A model generated the notes under the pieces. It had not been told where the DNA came from and ran no database searches. It saw only the letters and a program-made list of their open reading frames with translations. A stretch of DNA of 8,393 nt from Spirochaetia bacterium (GTDB lineage: Bacteria; Spirochaetota; Spirochaetia; Treponematales; Breznakiellaceae): NCBI GenBank assembly GCA_025997655.1, contig BNUW01000109.1, positions 1 through 8,393 on the forward strand, written 5' to 3'. Positions 1 to 4,309 of this stretch are shown in pieces; positions within the stretch are counted from its first letter, which is position 1, and each line of letters starts with the position of its first letter. The position numbers and the translations under genes are program-made.

Positions 1-44
1 CACACTATGTGAGAGATTTCTGGCGGTTTGATTCCCGGGCATAA
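1..44 (+). CDS. possible 3' end of an upstream gene
   Basis: Reading from base 3, the frame encodes HYVRDFWRFDSRA followed by TAA at 42-44. The aromatic and charged composition is protein-like and would fit the tail of a plus-strand gene that begins outside the window. Only 13 codons are visible, so no family can be assigned and chance openness cannot be excluded. The other two plus frames stop at 10-12 and 28-30. Confidence 0.2.
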   Translation, partial: HYVRDFWRFDSRA

Positions 45-234
45 CCTTGCGGGAACTGACCGCTGGGCTTATTCGGGACTGGCAGACATGGGCGGCCGCC
101 CAGAGCTTATCCGGGCGGCGTATCAATTTCGTTTTAAGTACCATGCGGGTATAAGTTTTGGTATAAGTAAAAAAGCCCCTGGACCGGGCAACCCGCTTCT
201 TGAATACTCCCCCGTAAAAAAATGAATTATCCCC

Positions 235-263
235 TTGACGGCACGGCCTTTTAAGGCGATACT
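235..263 (+). promoter_or_regulatory. candidate sigma-70 promoter
   Basis: TTGACG (235-240, five of six matches) and GATACT (258-263, four of six) are separated by exactly 17 bp. Transcription would start near 270, at the left edge of the foldable element, and run against the PBECR-like gene. The placement is suggestive, but a single pair of hexamers can arise by chance. Confidence 0.35.
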
Positions 264-353
264 TTAAGTGTCCATCAGAGGGGCGGATGTGGCTTCCGCT
301 GGGCGTGGGTTTCCATGCTTCACCGCCGGGACGGCCTCCGGCTGTTTGGACAT
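264..353 (-). CDS. possible 29-residue small ORF
   Basis: An ATG at 351-353 opens a frame of 29 codons ending in TAA at 264-266, coextensive with the foldable element on the other strand. The peptide starts MSKQPEAVPAVKHG and ends APLMDT; it is rich in Pro and Ala. It begins nine bases after the stop of the PBECR-like gene in a different frame. No good Shine-Dalgarno sequence precedes it (only AAGA). It may be a by-product of a GC-rich structured repeat. I do not recognise a family. Confidence 0.2.
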   Translation of the reverse strand: MSKQPEAVPAVKHGNPRPAEATSAPLMDT

Positions 354-358
354 TTTTT
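266..358 (+). other. foldable element, candidate small RNA or dispersed repeat
   Basis: AAGTGTCC (266-273) can pair along its full length with GGACATTT (348-355), with one G-U pair, and a T6 run (353-358) overlaps and follows the right arm, as in an intrinsic terminator. Inside lie CAG/CTG (276-278 with 342-344), GCGGA/TCCGC (283-287 with 295-299), GCGTGG/CCATGC (303-308 with 313-318) and GCCG/CGGC (325-328 with 332-335). With the promoter-like hexamers just upstream, this could be a small structured RNA of about 90 nt on the plus strand that ends next to the stop codon of the minus-strand nuclease-domain gene. It could equally be a mobile or dispersed intergenic repeat. The pairing was found by eye, not by energy calculation. 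Confidence 0.35.
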
Positions 359-361
359 GTC

Positions 362-817
362 TTACGGCATTGTCAAAATCTTGGCATTCGATATGTCCGT
401 CTTGTCATTCCGGGCAACATTCTTCAAAACCTCGTCCAGGATAAGCGGCCTGGTAACTTTATAAAAAGTGCTGCTGCGTAGAGCCTTGTTCCTTTTGCTG
501 TCCAAAACCTCATCAAAATAAAGATACGTTATGCCTGCTTCAATCTTTATGTAGACGTTACAAAGGTTCCCCCAGCGGACCGCTCCTATGATTGCCATAT
601 CCGGGGATTTTACTATGGCGGGTATCCTGTCAAAGTCCAAATTCGTAACCGTTGCGGTTCCATGCTTTGCCGGGTCTCCATGCCGATTTATAACATGGTT
701 TCTGAAATGGTCCGTTGTCTCATGGGTAAGCCCGGCAAAGTCCAGGCCGATAGCGGCGGCAGCTTCTATAAGCCAGGGTTCCGGCTTGCCTATGATGGTT
801 TTATCGAATTGATTCAC
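362..817 (-). CDS. PBECR-like phage nuclease-domain protein, 5' truncated
   Basis: The 151-residue product resembles the PBECR (phage barnase-EndoU-colicin-RelE-like) nuclease domains found at the C terminus of phage MuF/gp7-type head proteins and as free-standing toxin-like genes. This is recalled family resemblance. Visible landmarks are a His-rich helix (H37, H41, NRH at 44-46), DFDRIP at 61-66, a beta-rich centre with YLYFDEV (98-104) and an S-S-T-F-Y segment (115-119), a plausible RNase active-site strand. The annotated start is a GTG at 815-817 with no Shine-Dalgarno sequence. The frame stays open 12 more codons upstream without a start codon, and those codons encode a plausible extension ending VRYKIT. 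The better-equipped GTG at 849-851 is one base out of frame, so the gene is probably frameshifted. It lies downstream of hicA and may have come from a prophage. Whether any product is made is uncertain. Confidence 0.6.
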   Translation of the reverse strand: MNQFDKTIIGKPEPWLIEAAAAIGLDFAGLTHETTDHFRNHVINRHGDPAKHGTATVTNLDFDRIPAIVKSPDMAIIGAVRWGNLCNVYIKIEAGITYLYFDEVLDSKRNKALRSSTFYKVTRPLILDEVLKNVARNDKTDISNAKILTMP

Positions 818-851
818 GGTTATTTTATACCGTACCCCGGGGGATGGTCAC
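818..851 (-). pseudogene. frameshifted 5' end of the PBECR-like gene
   Basis: A GTG at 849-851 is preceded by GGAGG (862-866) with a 10-base spacer. Its frame ends after eight codons (M-T-I-P-R-G-T-V, stop 825-827). Removing one base from the CCCCCGGGG tract (minus strand, 843 to 835) would join it to the downstream frame as M-T-I-P-G-V-R-Y-K-I-T-V-N-Q and give a continuous gene starting at 851. The homopolymer position suggests a slippage mutation, phase variation or a sequencing error. Confidence 0.55.
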
Positions 852-880
852 GGCTAGATTTCCTCCCCGGTGTCATTCAT
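847..880 (-). repeat. XRE-tail repeat, copy B (MNDTGEEI-stop)
   Basis: These 34 bases match 1316-1349 at 29 positions. They encode M-N-D-T-G-E-E-I-stop followed by the start codon of the next gene. The ATG at 878-880 overlaps the hicA stop codon by one base (TGATG). The four differences inside the coding part are all synonymous (AAC/AAT, GGA/GGG, GAG/GAA, ATA/ATC). The frame upstream of the ATG is closed within five codons, so the regulator body is missing in this copy. Confidence 0.7.
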
Positions 881-1074
881 CAAAAGTGATAATCAATGCC
901 TGCCTGTTTCATTATGCCATTGGCGACATGGCGGATACGGATTTCACCATCGACTGGAAAGTTTCTGCCCGTGATCGGGCTATGCCAGATATCATGATCG
1001 CCCTTACCGCGCCGTATAAAATAACAGTCGTTTTCCCGCAGGACTTGCCGGACCTTTTTTTCATACTCTGCCAT
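880..1074 (-). CDS. hicA: HicA-family mRNA interferase toxin
   Basis: The 64-residue protein has the length and layout of HicA (YcfA-type) toxins: a small double-stranded-RNA-binding-like fold that cleaves mRNA and is held inactive by a HicB-type partner. The core motif is RRGKGDHDIWHSP (residues 21-33), in which H27 fits the catalytic His of the family's G-x-H motif; family members often have GSH where this one has GDH. A hydrophilic strand (GRNFPVDGEIRIR) and the helix RHVANGIMKQAGI complete the usual fold. The start ATG (1072-1074) is preceded by GGAGAGG at suitable spacing. The gene follows the DUF1902 antitoxin after a 30-bp gap, so antitoxin precedes toxin. No truncation is visible and the gene looks intact. 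Confidence 0.85.
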   Translation of the reverse strand: MAEYEKKVRQVLRENDCYFIRRGKGDHDIWHSPITGRNFPVDGEIRIRHVANGIMKQAGIDYHF

Positions 1075-1104
1075 TCGGGTACCTCTCCAACCTCGCTATT
1101 GGCA

Positions 1105-1320
1105 TTATGCTACAACCGCCTGGGCTTCCATCTTGAACAACAGGTGCATATCGGCATGGGGCTTCTCATTCATTTCCAGAAGCTCCGGCGCGGCCAGTTT
1201 TACCCGGCGGATCAAGGTATCAAGGGATGCGTCCTCAAGTATGATGGGTATATCGTCATTCTGGGCGTACCATTTCTGGGCTTCCTCATCCCAGGCTAAT
1301 AAAACGGTATATTCAGTCAT
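1105..1320 (-). CDS. DUF1902 / HicB-like antitoxin
   Basis: The 71-residue product has the DUF1902/HicB-like signature: an N-terminal strand TVLLAWDEEAQKWYA (5-19), the DDIP turn (22-25), then a helix DTLIRRVKLAAPELLEMN (34-51) typical of the partial RNase-H-like HicB fold. Such proteins bind and neutralise HicA-type toxins, and hicA lies 30 bp downstream. There is no DNA-binding domain after the fold, so any autoregulation would need another protein; an XRE helix-turn-helix tail lies directly upstream and may once have filled that role (inference). The ATG at 1318-1320 is two bases after the stop of that tail, with GGAGAGGAGAT as ribosome binding site. Confidence 0.75.
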   Translation of the reverse strand: MTEYTVLLAWDEEAQKWYAQNDDIPIILEDASLDTLIRRVKLAAPELLEMNEKPHADMHLLFKMEAQAVVA

Positions 1321-1349
1321 GGCTATATCTCCTCTCCGGTGTCGTTCAT
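1316..1349 (-). repeat. XRE-tail repeat, copy A (MNDTGEEI-stop)
   Basis: This is the partner of the repeat at 847-880. It covers the last eight codons and stop of the XRE remnant plus the first bases of the DUF1902 gene. Because the within-codon differences between the copies are synonymous, they look like diverged paralogous gene ends, not a fresh duplication or target-site duplication. Confidence 0.7.
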
Positions 1350-1439
1350 GTGAAAGGTCGATTCAGTCTTTACGGTGCAATCCAGGACTCTGGCTATCTT
1401 TTCAAGGTCCGCTTCCGGGCATGAGAATTCCTCTATACC
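1323..1439 (-). pseudogene. C-terminal remnant of an XRE-type HTH regulator
   Basis: Thirty-eight codons run in frame directly after the TAA of the TPR gene (1440-1442) and end with TAG at 1323-1325. The piece ADLEKIARVLDCTV matches the last helix of Cro/CI (XRE) helix-turn-helix domains, which commonly reads L-E-K-I-A-x-x-L, followed by a short tail ending MNDTGEEI. The DNA-recognition helices and any start codon are absent; the only ATG within the fragment precedes MNDTGEEI. It therefore looks like the stub of an antitoxin or regulator gene whose 5' part was lost when the accessory segment joined the TPR gene. The XRE assignment rests on one helix. Confidence 0.5.
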
Positions 1440-2333
1440 TTAGTTCATTGTGTTTTTATTGTCAATAGGAGTTTCAGGATATACGGCAAGCTCGCTGCGT
1501 TGTTTCTCCGCCAACGCCTTTCTTTCGCGGATACGCTGGATGGTTTGTTCCGGGCTGGGGTTCCGGGGCGGAGAAGGAGCGGGGAGGCTGTTCCGCTCCA
1601 CACCAACGACCCTTGCGATGTCATTGAGGCTGGTCTCAAGGGATTGGGTCCGGGCTTCCGTTTCCGCCAGGAGCCGTTGGTAATCTTCCACGGTTTTCAG
1701 GTACTCGGCATAGCTCCCGGTCAGCTTGTCCAGAATTTCGGCCTGGGCGTTATTCTGCCGGATCAGGGCTAAACGATAGGCGGCGGTTTCGTGCTTTTCG
1801 CTCCAGGGGCGGGACTTGGTCACCAGGGCAAATTGCGCCGCCGCCTCGTCCTGCCGCCCCAGGGCGTAAAGACATTCCCCTATCCAATAGGCGAGTACCG
1901 ATTTTTCGGCCTTGGCCCCGGGGGTATTCTGGTAGCTCAATATAGTGCCGTAGGTCCTGAACTGAATAAGGGCCTCGTCATGGCGTTTCAGATAATAGAG
2001 GGTGCGGCCCTTGTAAAATAAAATGTCGTCCATACGCAGCCCCGCAGGAGCAACCTGCTGCAGGGTGTTGATATCCCGGAGGGCGAGATCGTATTCACCC
2101 AGGGAAAATTCCGCCAGGGCTAGCCAATAGAGGACCTCCGCCACTTGGCCGGGGTTGACCGCTTCCCCCCGGGCCCGGTGCAGTTCCTGCACCGCTTCGT
2201 TCCACTGACCTGCACGGTAGAGGGTGATCCCCTGGTCAAGCCTGGGCCGCGCAGTCTGGGCGGACCCGCTTTGAATTCCTATAAGACAGGCAAAAAACCA
2301 GAGAAAAAGCAAAAAACCAGCGTTTCGTTTCAT
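1440..2333 (-). CDS. exported TPR-repeat protein with C-terminal coiled coil
   Basis: The 297-residue product starts with a signal sequence: KR, a hydrophobic core FLLFLWFFACLIGI (7-20) and a likely signal peptidase I site after S-G-S-A (22-25). C16 in WFFAC could alternatively act as a loose spirochaetal lipobox. Residues about 32-176 form four TPR-like helix pairs, recognisable from G-Q-W-N-E-A (42-47), L-A-L-A-E-F-S-L-G-E-Y-D-L-A (71-84), Y-K-G-R-T-L-Y-Y-L-K-R-H-D-E-A (107-121) and W-I-G-E-C-L-Y-A-L-G-R-Q-D-E-A (150-164). Residues 205-245 are predicted coiled coil, followed by a proline-rich linker (251-261) and a charged tail. TPR proteins of this kind act as scaffolds in the periplasm or at the envelope; the partner is unknown. 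The start ATG has AGGGGG about 11 bases upstream. The last residues before the stop adjoin foreign-looking DNA, so the native C terminus may have been altered. Confidence 0.8.
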   Translation of the reverse strand: MKRNAGFLLFLWFFACLIGIQSGSAQTARPRLDQGITLYRAGQWNEAVQELHRARGEAVNPGQVAEVLYWLALAEFSLGEYDLALRDINTLQQVAPAGLRMDDILFYKGRTLYYLKRHDEALIQFRTYGTILSYQNTPGAKAEKSVLAYWIGECLYALGRQDEAAAQFALVTKSRPWSEKHETAAYRLALIRQNNAQAEILDKLTGSYAEYLKTVEDYQRLLAETEARTQSLETSLNDIARVVGVERNSLPAPSPPRNPSPEQTIQRIRERKALAEKQRSELAVYPETPIDNKNTMN

Positions 2334-2385
2334 AGAGTTTCATCCCCCTCTATAAAATATCGACAGAAAAAGCGATTCGGTAAAC

Positions 2386-2397
2386 CTGTATATACAG
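2386..2397. promoter_or_regulatory. 12-bp palindrome, possible operator
   Basis: CTGTATATACAG is a perfect dyad lying in the gap between the divergent TPR and pseudouridine synthase genes, about 55 bp upstream of the TPR start. It resembles a LexA box but is four bases too short between CTG and CAG, so LexA binding is not claimed. Confidence 0.3.
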
Positions 2398-2410
2398 ATG
2401 GACAAAAAAA

Positions 2411-2441
2411 GCCGCCGCCGAAAGGAGGAAACGGCGGCGGC
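2411..2441 (-). terminator. GC-rich hairpin with T run on the minus strand
   Basis: GCCGCCGCCG (2411-2420) and CGGCGGCGGC (2432-2441) form a perfect 10-bp stem around an 11-nt loop. On the minus strand it is followed by seven T residues (complement of 2404-2410), the form of an intrinsic terminator. It lies upstream of the TPR gene, so it would stop antisense transcripts from the synthase side or act as a leader attenuator for the TPR gene. On the plus strand the loop displays AAAGGAGGAAA, a perfect Shine-Dalgarno sequence, with A runs on both sides of the hairpin. Confidence 0.5.
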
Positions 2442-2449
2442 AAAAAAAA

Positions 2450-2542
2450 ATGGAGGAAATTCTATTATTAAGGAAACAAAACGGGGTATATAAGGTTACA
2501 AAAAAAAGTACTCTATACTATTATCAAGGAAGGAATATATGA
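2450..2542 (+). CDS. possible 30-codon leader ORF
   Basis: An ATG (2450-2452) right after the hairpin and A9 run opens a 30-codon frame (MEEILLLRKQNG...) ending in TGA at 2540-2542. This overlaps the synthase ATG (2539-2541) as ATGA, an arrangement seen in translationally coupled pairs. Against it: the nearest upstream Shine-Dalgarno sequence is in the hairpin loop, about 21 bases away, and the peptide matches nothing I know. It is AT-rich intergenic DNA, where short open frames are common. Confidence 0.2.
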   Translation: MEEILLLRKQNGVYKVTKKSTLYYYQGRNI

Positions 2543-3309
2543 AGCAAAAACTCCCCTTCACCATCATATACGAGGACACCCATATTACGGCGGTGAACAA
2601 AGCCGCCGGTATCAGTGTAAGCGGTGACCGCTGGGACGAGTCCCGGGAACGGCTGGACAAGCTCCTGGGCAGCTTTTATGCCGGCCCTATCTTTATCGTA
2701 CACCGCCTGGACCGGGACACCTCGGGGCTTATCGTCTTTGCCCGGGACGAGGACACCCACCGGCATCTTTCCAAGGCTTTCGAGTCACGGGAAGCGGCAA
2801 AAACCTACTGCGCCGTGGTGCATGGCCGGCCGGTCTGGACGGAAACGGACTGTGACCTTGCCCTGGCGCCGGATGGGGACAAACTGCACCGGACCATCAT
2901 TGACAAATCCCATGGCAAAAAGTCCCTCACCCATTTTCGCCTCCTCCTAAGCGCCGGCAGCTATTCGGTGGTGGAAGCCCGCCCTGCCTCGGGCCGTACC
3001 CACCAAATCCGGGTCCATCTGGCCAGCCTGGGCCACCCCGTGGTCTGCGACCCCCTCTACGGCGCCCGCAACAGCCCCAAGCCGGTGTACCTTTCCGCCA
3101 TCAAGAAGGGCTGGCGGGGCAACCCCCTGGAGGAAAAGCCCCTGCTGGAACGGCTGGGGCTCCACGCCGGTAAGCTGACCCTGCCCTACCCGCCCGGATC
3201 TGTGGGACTCACCCTGGAAGCGCCCTTGCCACGGGATATGGCGGCGCTGATCAAGCAAATGGAGAAGGTTGGAGGCTCCCGCACAAAAACAAACCCGGAG
3301 GACCGGTGA
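2539..3309 (+). CDS. RluA-family rRNA/tRNA pseudouridine synthase
   Basis: The 256-residue enzyme isomerises uridine to pseudouridine in structured RNA. It carries the RluA/RsuA-superfamily motifs in order: an N-terminal strand FTIIYEDTHITAVNKAAGISV (7-27), the catalytic loop HRLDRDTSGLIVFAR (55-69) in which D58 is the nucleophilic Asp, and GRTHQIRVHLASLGHPVVCDPLYG (152-175), the RNA-binding and active-site region of RluA/RluC/RluD-type enzymes. There is no N-terminal S4 domain, so the protein is closer to RluA or the TruC/RluA-like short forms than to RluC/RluD. The target uridine cannot be read from sequence. The GGAAGG ribosome binding site sits five bases before the ATG. The gene is intact, GC-rich, monocistronic as far as can be seen, and converges on the DUF2158-type gene. 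Confidence 0.92.
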   Translation: MKQKLPFTIIYEDTHITAVNKAAGISVSGDRWDESRERLDKLLGSFYAGPIFIVHRLDRDTSGLIVFARDEDTHRHLSKAFESREAAKTYCAVVHGRPVWTETDCDLALAPDGDKLHRTIIDKSHGKKSLTHFRLLLSAGSYSVVEARPASGRTHQIRVHLASLGHPVVCDPLYGARNSPKPVYLSAIKKGWRGNPLEEKPLLERLGLHAGKLTLPYPPGSVGLTLEAPLPRDMAALIKQMEKVGGSRTKTNPEDR

Positions 3310-3341
3310 AAACGCGGGGAAAATAGTCCTGAATTTTATGG

Positions 3342-3368
3342 AAAGCCGCCGTTTTAAAGGGCGGCTTT
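3342..3368. terminator. shared hairpin between convergent genes
   Basis: AAAGCCGCC (3342-3350) pairs perfectly with GGCGGCTTT (3360-3368) around a 9-nt loop. It lies 32 bp after the synthase stop and 7 bp before the stop codon of the convergent small gene. The T tract is short on both strands, so termination may be moderate, but the position fits a bidirectional terminator. Confidence 0.6.
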
Positions 3369-3375
3369 AAAGATA

Positions 3376-3627
3376 CTACTTTGCCTTGGGTTTTCTGCCC
3401 CTGGTCCCGGTCCCGGCGCTCTTCGCTGCCGGCGCCGGAACTTCAATGCGGTCAATCGCCGCTGCAGGGAAAACCAACTGCTGACCCGCATGGTTAGCAT
3501 CAAACCAAACGGTGGTTACCTGCTTGGCTTCAATATTAACCGACTGCACCACCATCTTGGGACTATTGGAAAGCCCCGTCACCACAACCACGTCTCCGAT
3601 AAGCCGCTCTGTTGCACGTACACTCAT
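3376..3627 (-). CDS. small YodC-like (DUF2158-type) protein
   Basis: The 83-residue protein has a short SH3-like beta-barrel core: IGDVVVVTGLSNSPKMVVQSV (10-30), then VTTVWFDANHAGQQLVFPAAAIDRI (37-61). The pattern G-D-V-V ... P-K-M-x-V ... W-F-D ... F-P-x-x-x-I matches the YodC/DUF2158 family of small proteins of unknown function, although the core is longer than the usual member. Residues 62-83 are an Ala/Pro-rich linker and a basic tail (RGRKPKAK) that could contact nucleic acid or acidic partners (inference). The ATG has AAGGGG upstream, and a separate promoter lies at 3685-3713. The gene follows the cysK operon on the same strand with a 96-bp gap but is probably transcribed on its own. 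Confidence 0.65.
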   Translation of the reverse strand: MSVRATERLIGDVVVVTGLSNSPKMVVQSVNIEAKQVTTVWFDANHAGQQLVFPAAAIDRIEVPAPAAKSAGTGTRGRKPKAK

Positions 3628-3659
3628 TACAAACCCCTTGTTTTAAGTCAAATTGTCAA

Positions 3660-3673
3660 GGAACGTTAGTTCC
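3660..3673 (-). promoter_or_regulatory. small dyad near the transcription start
   Basis: GGAAC (3660-3664) and GTTCC (3669-3673) form a perfect inverted repeat with a 4-bp centre. It lies just downstream of the start predicted from the promoter at 3685-3713 (near 3678), where a repressor site or a 5' mRNA hairpin would sit. Confidence 0.25.
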
Positions 3674-3684
3674 AGCTATCGCTA

Positions 3685-3713
3685 GTTATATCAGAAAATG
3701 ATTTCTTTTGCAA
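3685..3713 (-). promoter_or_regulatory. sigma-70 promoter of the DUF2158-type gene
   Basis: On the minus strand TTGCAA (3708-3713, four of six) and TATAAC (3685-3690, five of six) are spaced by exactly 17 bp. The predicted start near 3678 leaves a leader of about 50 bases before the ATG at 3627. The promoter begins just 10 bp after the stop of the lipoprotein gene. Confidence 0.55.
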
Positions 3714-3723
3714 TACACTTTCT

Positions 3724-4305
3724 TTATTTAATACGTAGTTCGATTTCCCTTGAAGCGCCCATATAGTGGTCATCCCCCGGATAGCTTATCACCACCCGGT
3801 AAGGCCCCCGCTCTACCGGAGGCCCGGCTAAGGGTACCTGCGGCGCCGCTTCGTCATAATAACTAAGGGTAAGCGTCAAGGGAGAGCGCACCAACGCCGT
3901 TTTGGGCGTTCCATCATAGGCAAATTCCTGCTGCGGTTCAGCATCAATGGGTACAAACGCTTTCTGGATATAATACTCAACCTTAACGGGCTTTCCTTCC
4001 CGGTAGCCCTTTCCCGCGGGGCGTTCAATGCGGGCGTAATAGGTTCCTACTTCCCGGGGGACCTCCCGGGTTCCACCGGTGTTGTTCCATAAAGCATCTT
4101 CGGAAGGGAAGTAGGTGACGGCAAAGGGTGCAGCATCCTTTGCCGCCTGCACATCAATTGGTTGAGGCCGGCCGTTATAGAGCGTATGCTGCCATGTCGC
4201 GGAAGTGATGATAGGCGGATCTTCCAATTCCTCCGGTGTTTTACAAAAAACAGTAAAACTAAGAATGGAAATAAACAGTACCAGTGTTAACACGGACTTT
4301 CGCAT
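3724..4305 (-). CDS. small lipoprotein with two MBG/Ig-like repeats
   Basis: The 193-residue product has a signal peptide with Cys21 (SFTVFC), a loose lipobox of the kind accepted in spirochaetes, so it is probably a lipid-anchored envelope protein. The mature part holds two similar beta-sandwich units. The first (about 36-113) runs TLYNGRPQPIDV, ALW, REVGTYYARIERP, KVEYYI; the second (about 118-192) runs FAYDGTPKTALV, LTLTLSYYDE, ERGPYRVVISY, REIELRI. The Y-D/N-G-x-P-x ... G-x-Y pattern is that of MBG/YDG-type bacterial Ig-like repeats, common in surface proteins. The ATG lies four bases after the cysK stop and its GGAGGA ribosome binding site is inside cysK, so translation is likely coupled. 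Why a lipoprotein would be coupled to cysteine synthase is unknown; it may only share the operon. Confidence 0.6.
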   Translation of the reverse strand: MRKSVLTLVLFISILSFTVFCKTPEELEDPPIITSATWQHTLYNGRPQPIDVQAAKDAAPFAVTYFPSEDALWNNTGGTREVPREVGTYYARIERPAGKGYREGKPVKVEYYIQKAFVPIDAEPQQEFAYDGTPKTALVRSPLTLTLSYYDEAAPQVPLAGPPVERGPYRVVISYPGDDHYMGASREIELRIK

Positions 4306-4309
4306 GGCC

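Larger units (their letters stand above)
45..361. other. gene-poor intergenic stretch
   Basis: No convincing protein gene lies here. A TTG-initiated frame (28-225) and a minus-strand frame open from 144 to the window edge both lack a Shine-Dalgarno sequence and resemble no family I know. What the stretch does hold is a perfect 14-bp palindrome TGGGCGGCCGCCCA at 89-102, a candidate plus-strand promoter at 235-263 and a foldable element at 266-358, listed separately. Confidence 0.5.

Noticed and set aside
28..225. TTG-initiated 65-codon plus-strand ORF
   Set aside because: No ribosome binding site, no recognisable domain, and only moderate length for GC-rich DNA.
266..357. Integron attC recombination site after the PBECR-like gene
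   Set aside because: The ends read TGTCCAAACAG and CTGATGGACA on the minus strand, near the attC R boxes, and toxin genes are common integron cassettes. But the conserved GTT of the R' box reads GAT, the AAC box has an extra A, and no second attC flanks the next genes. A covariance search for attC would settle it.
847..1349. The 34-bp direct repeats as target-site duplication of a mobile element carrying hicBA
   Set aside because: They are too long and too diverged, and the within-codon differences are all synonymous, which fits diverged gene ends better. No transposase or terminal inverted repeats are seen.
844..1468. Long plus-strand ORFs across the hicA/DUF1902 region
   Set aside because: They are antisense shadows; the minus-strand frames carry clear HicA and DUF1902 motifs and ribosome binding sites.
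2386..2397. LexA/SOS box
   Set aside because: CTGTATATACAG has six bases between CTG and CAG where the E. coli-type box has ten; kept only as an unspecified palindrome.
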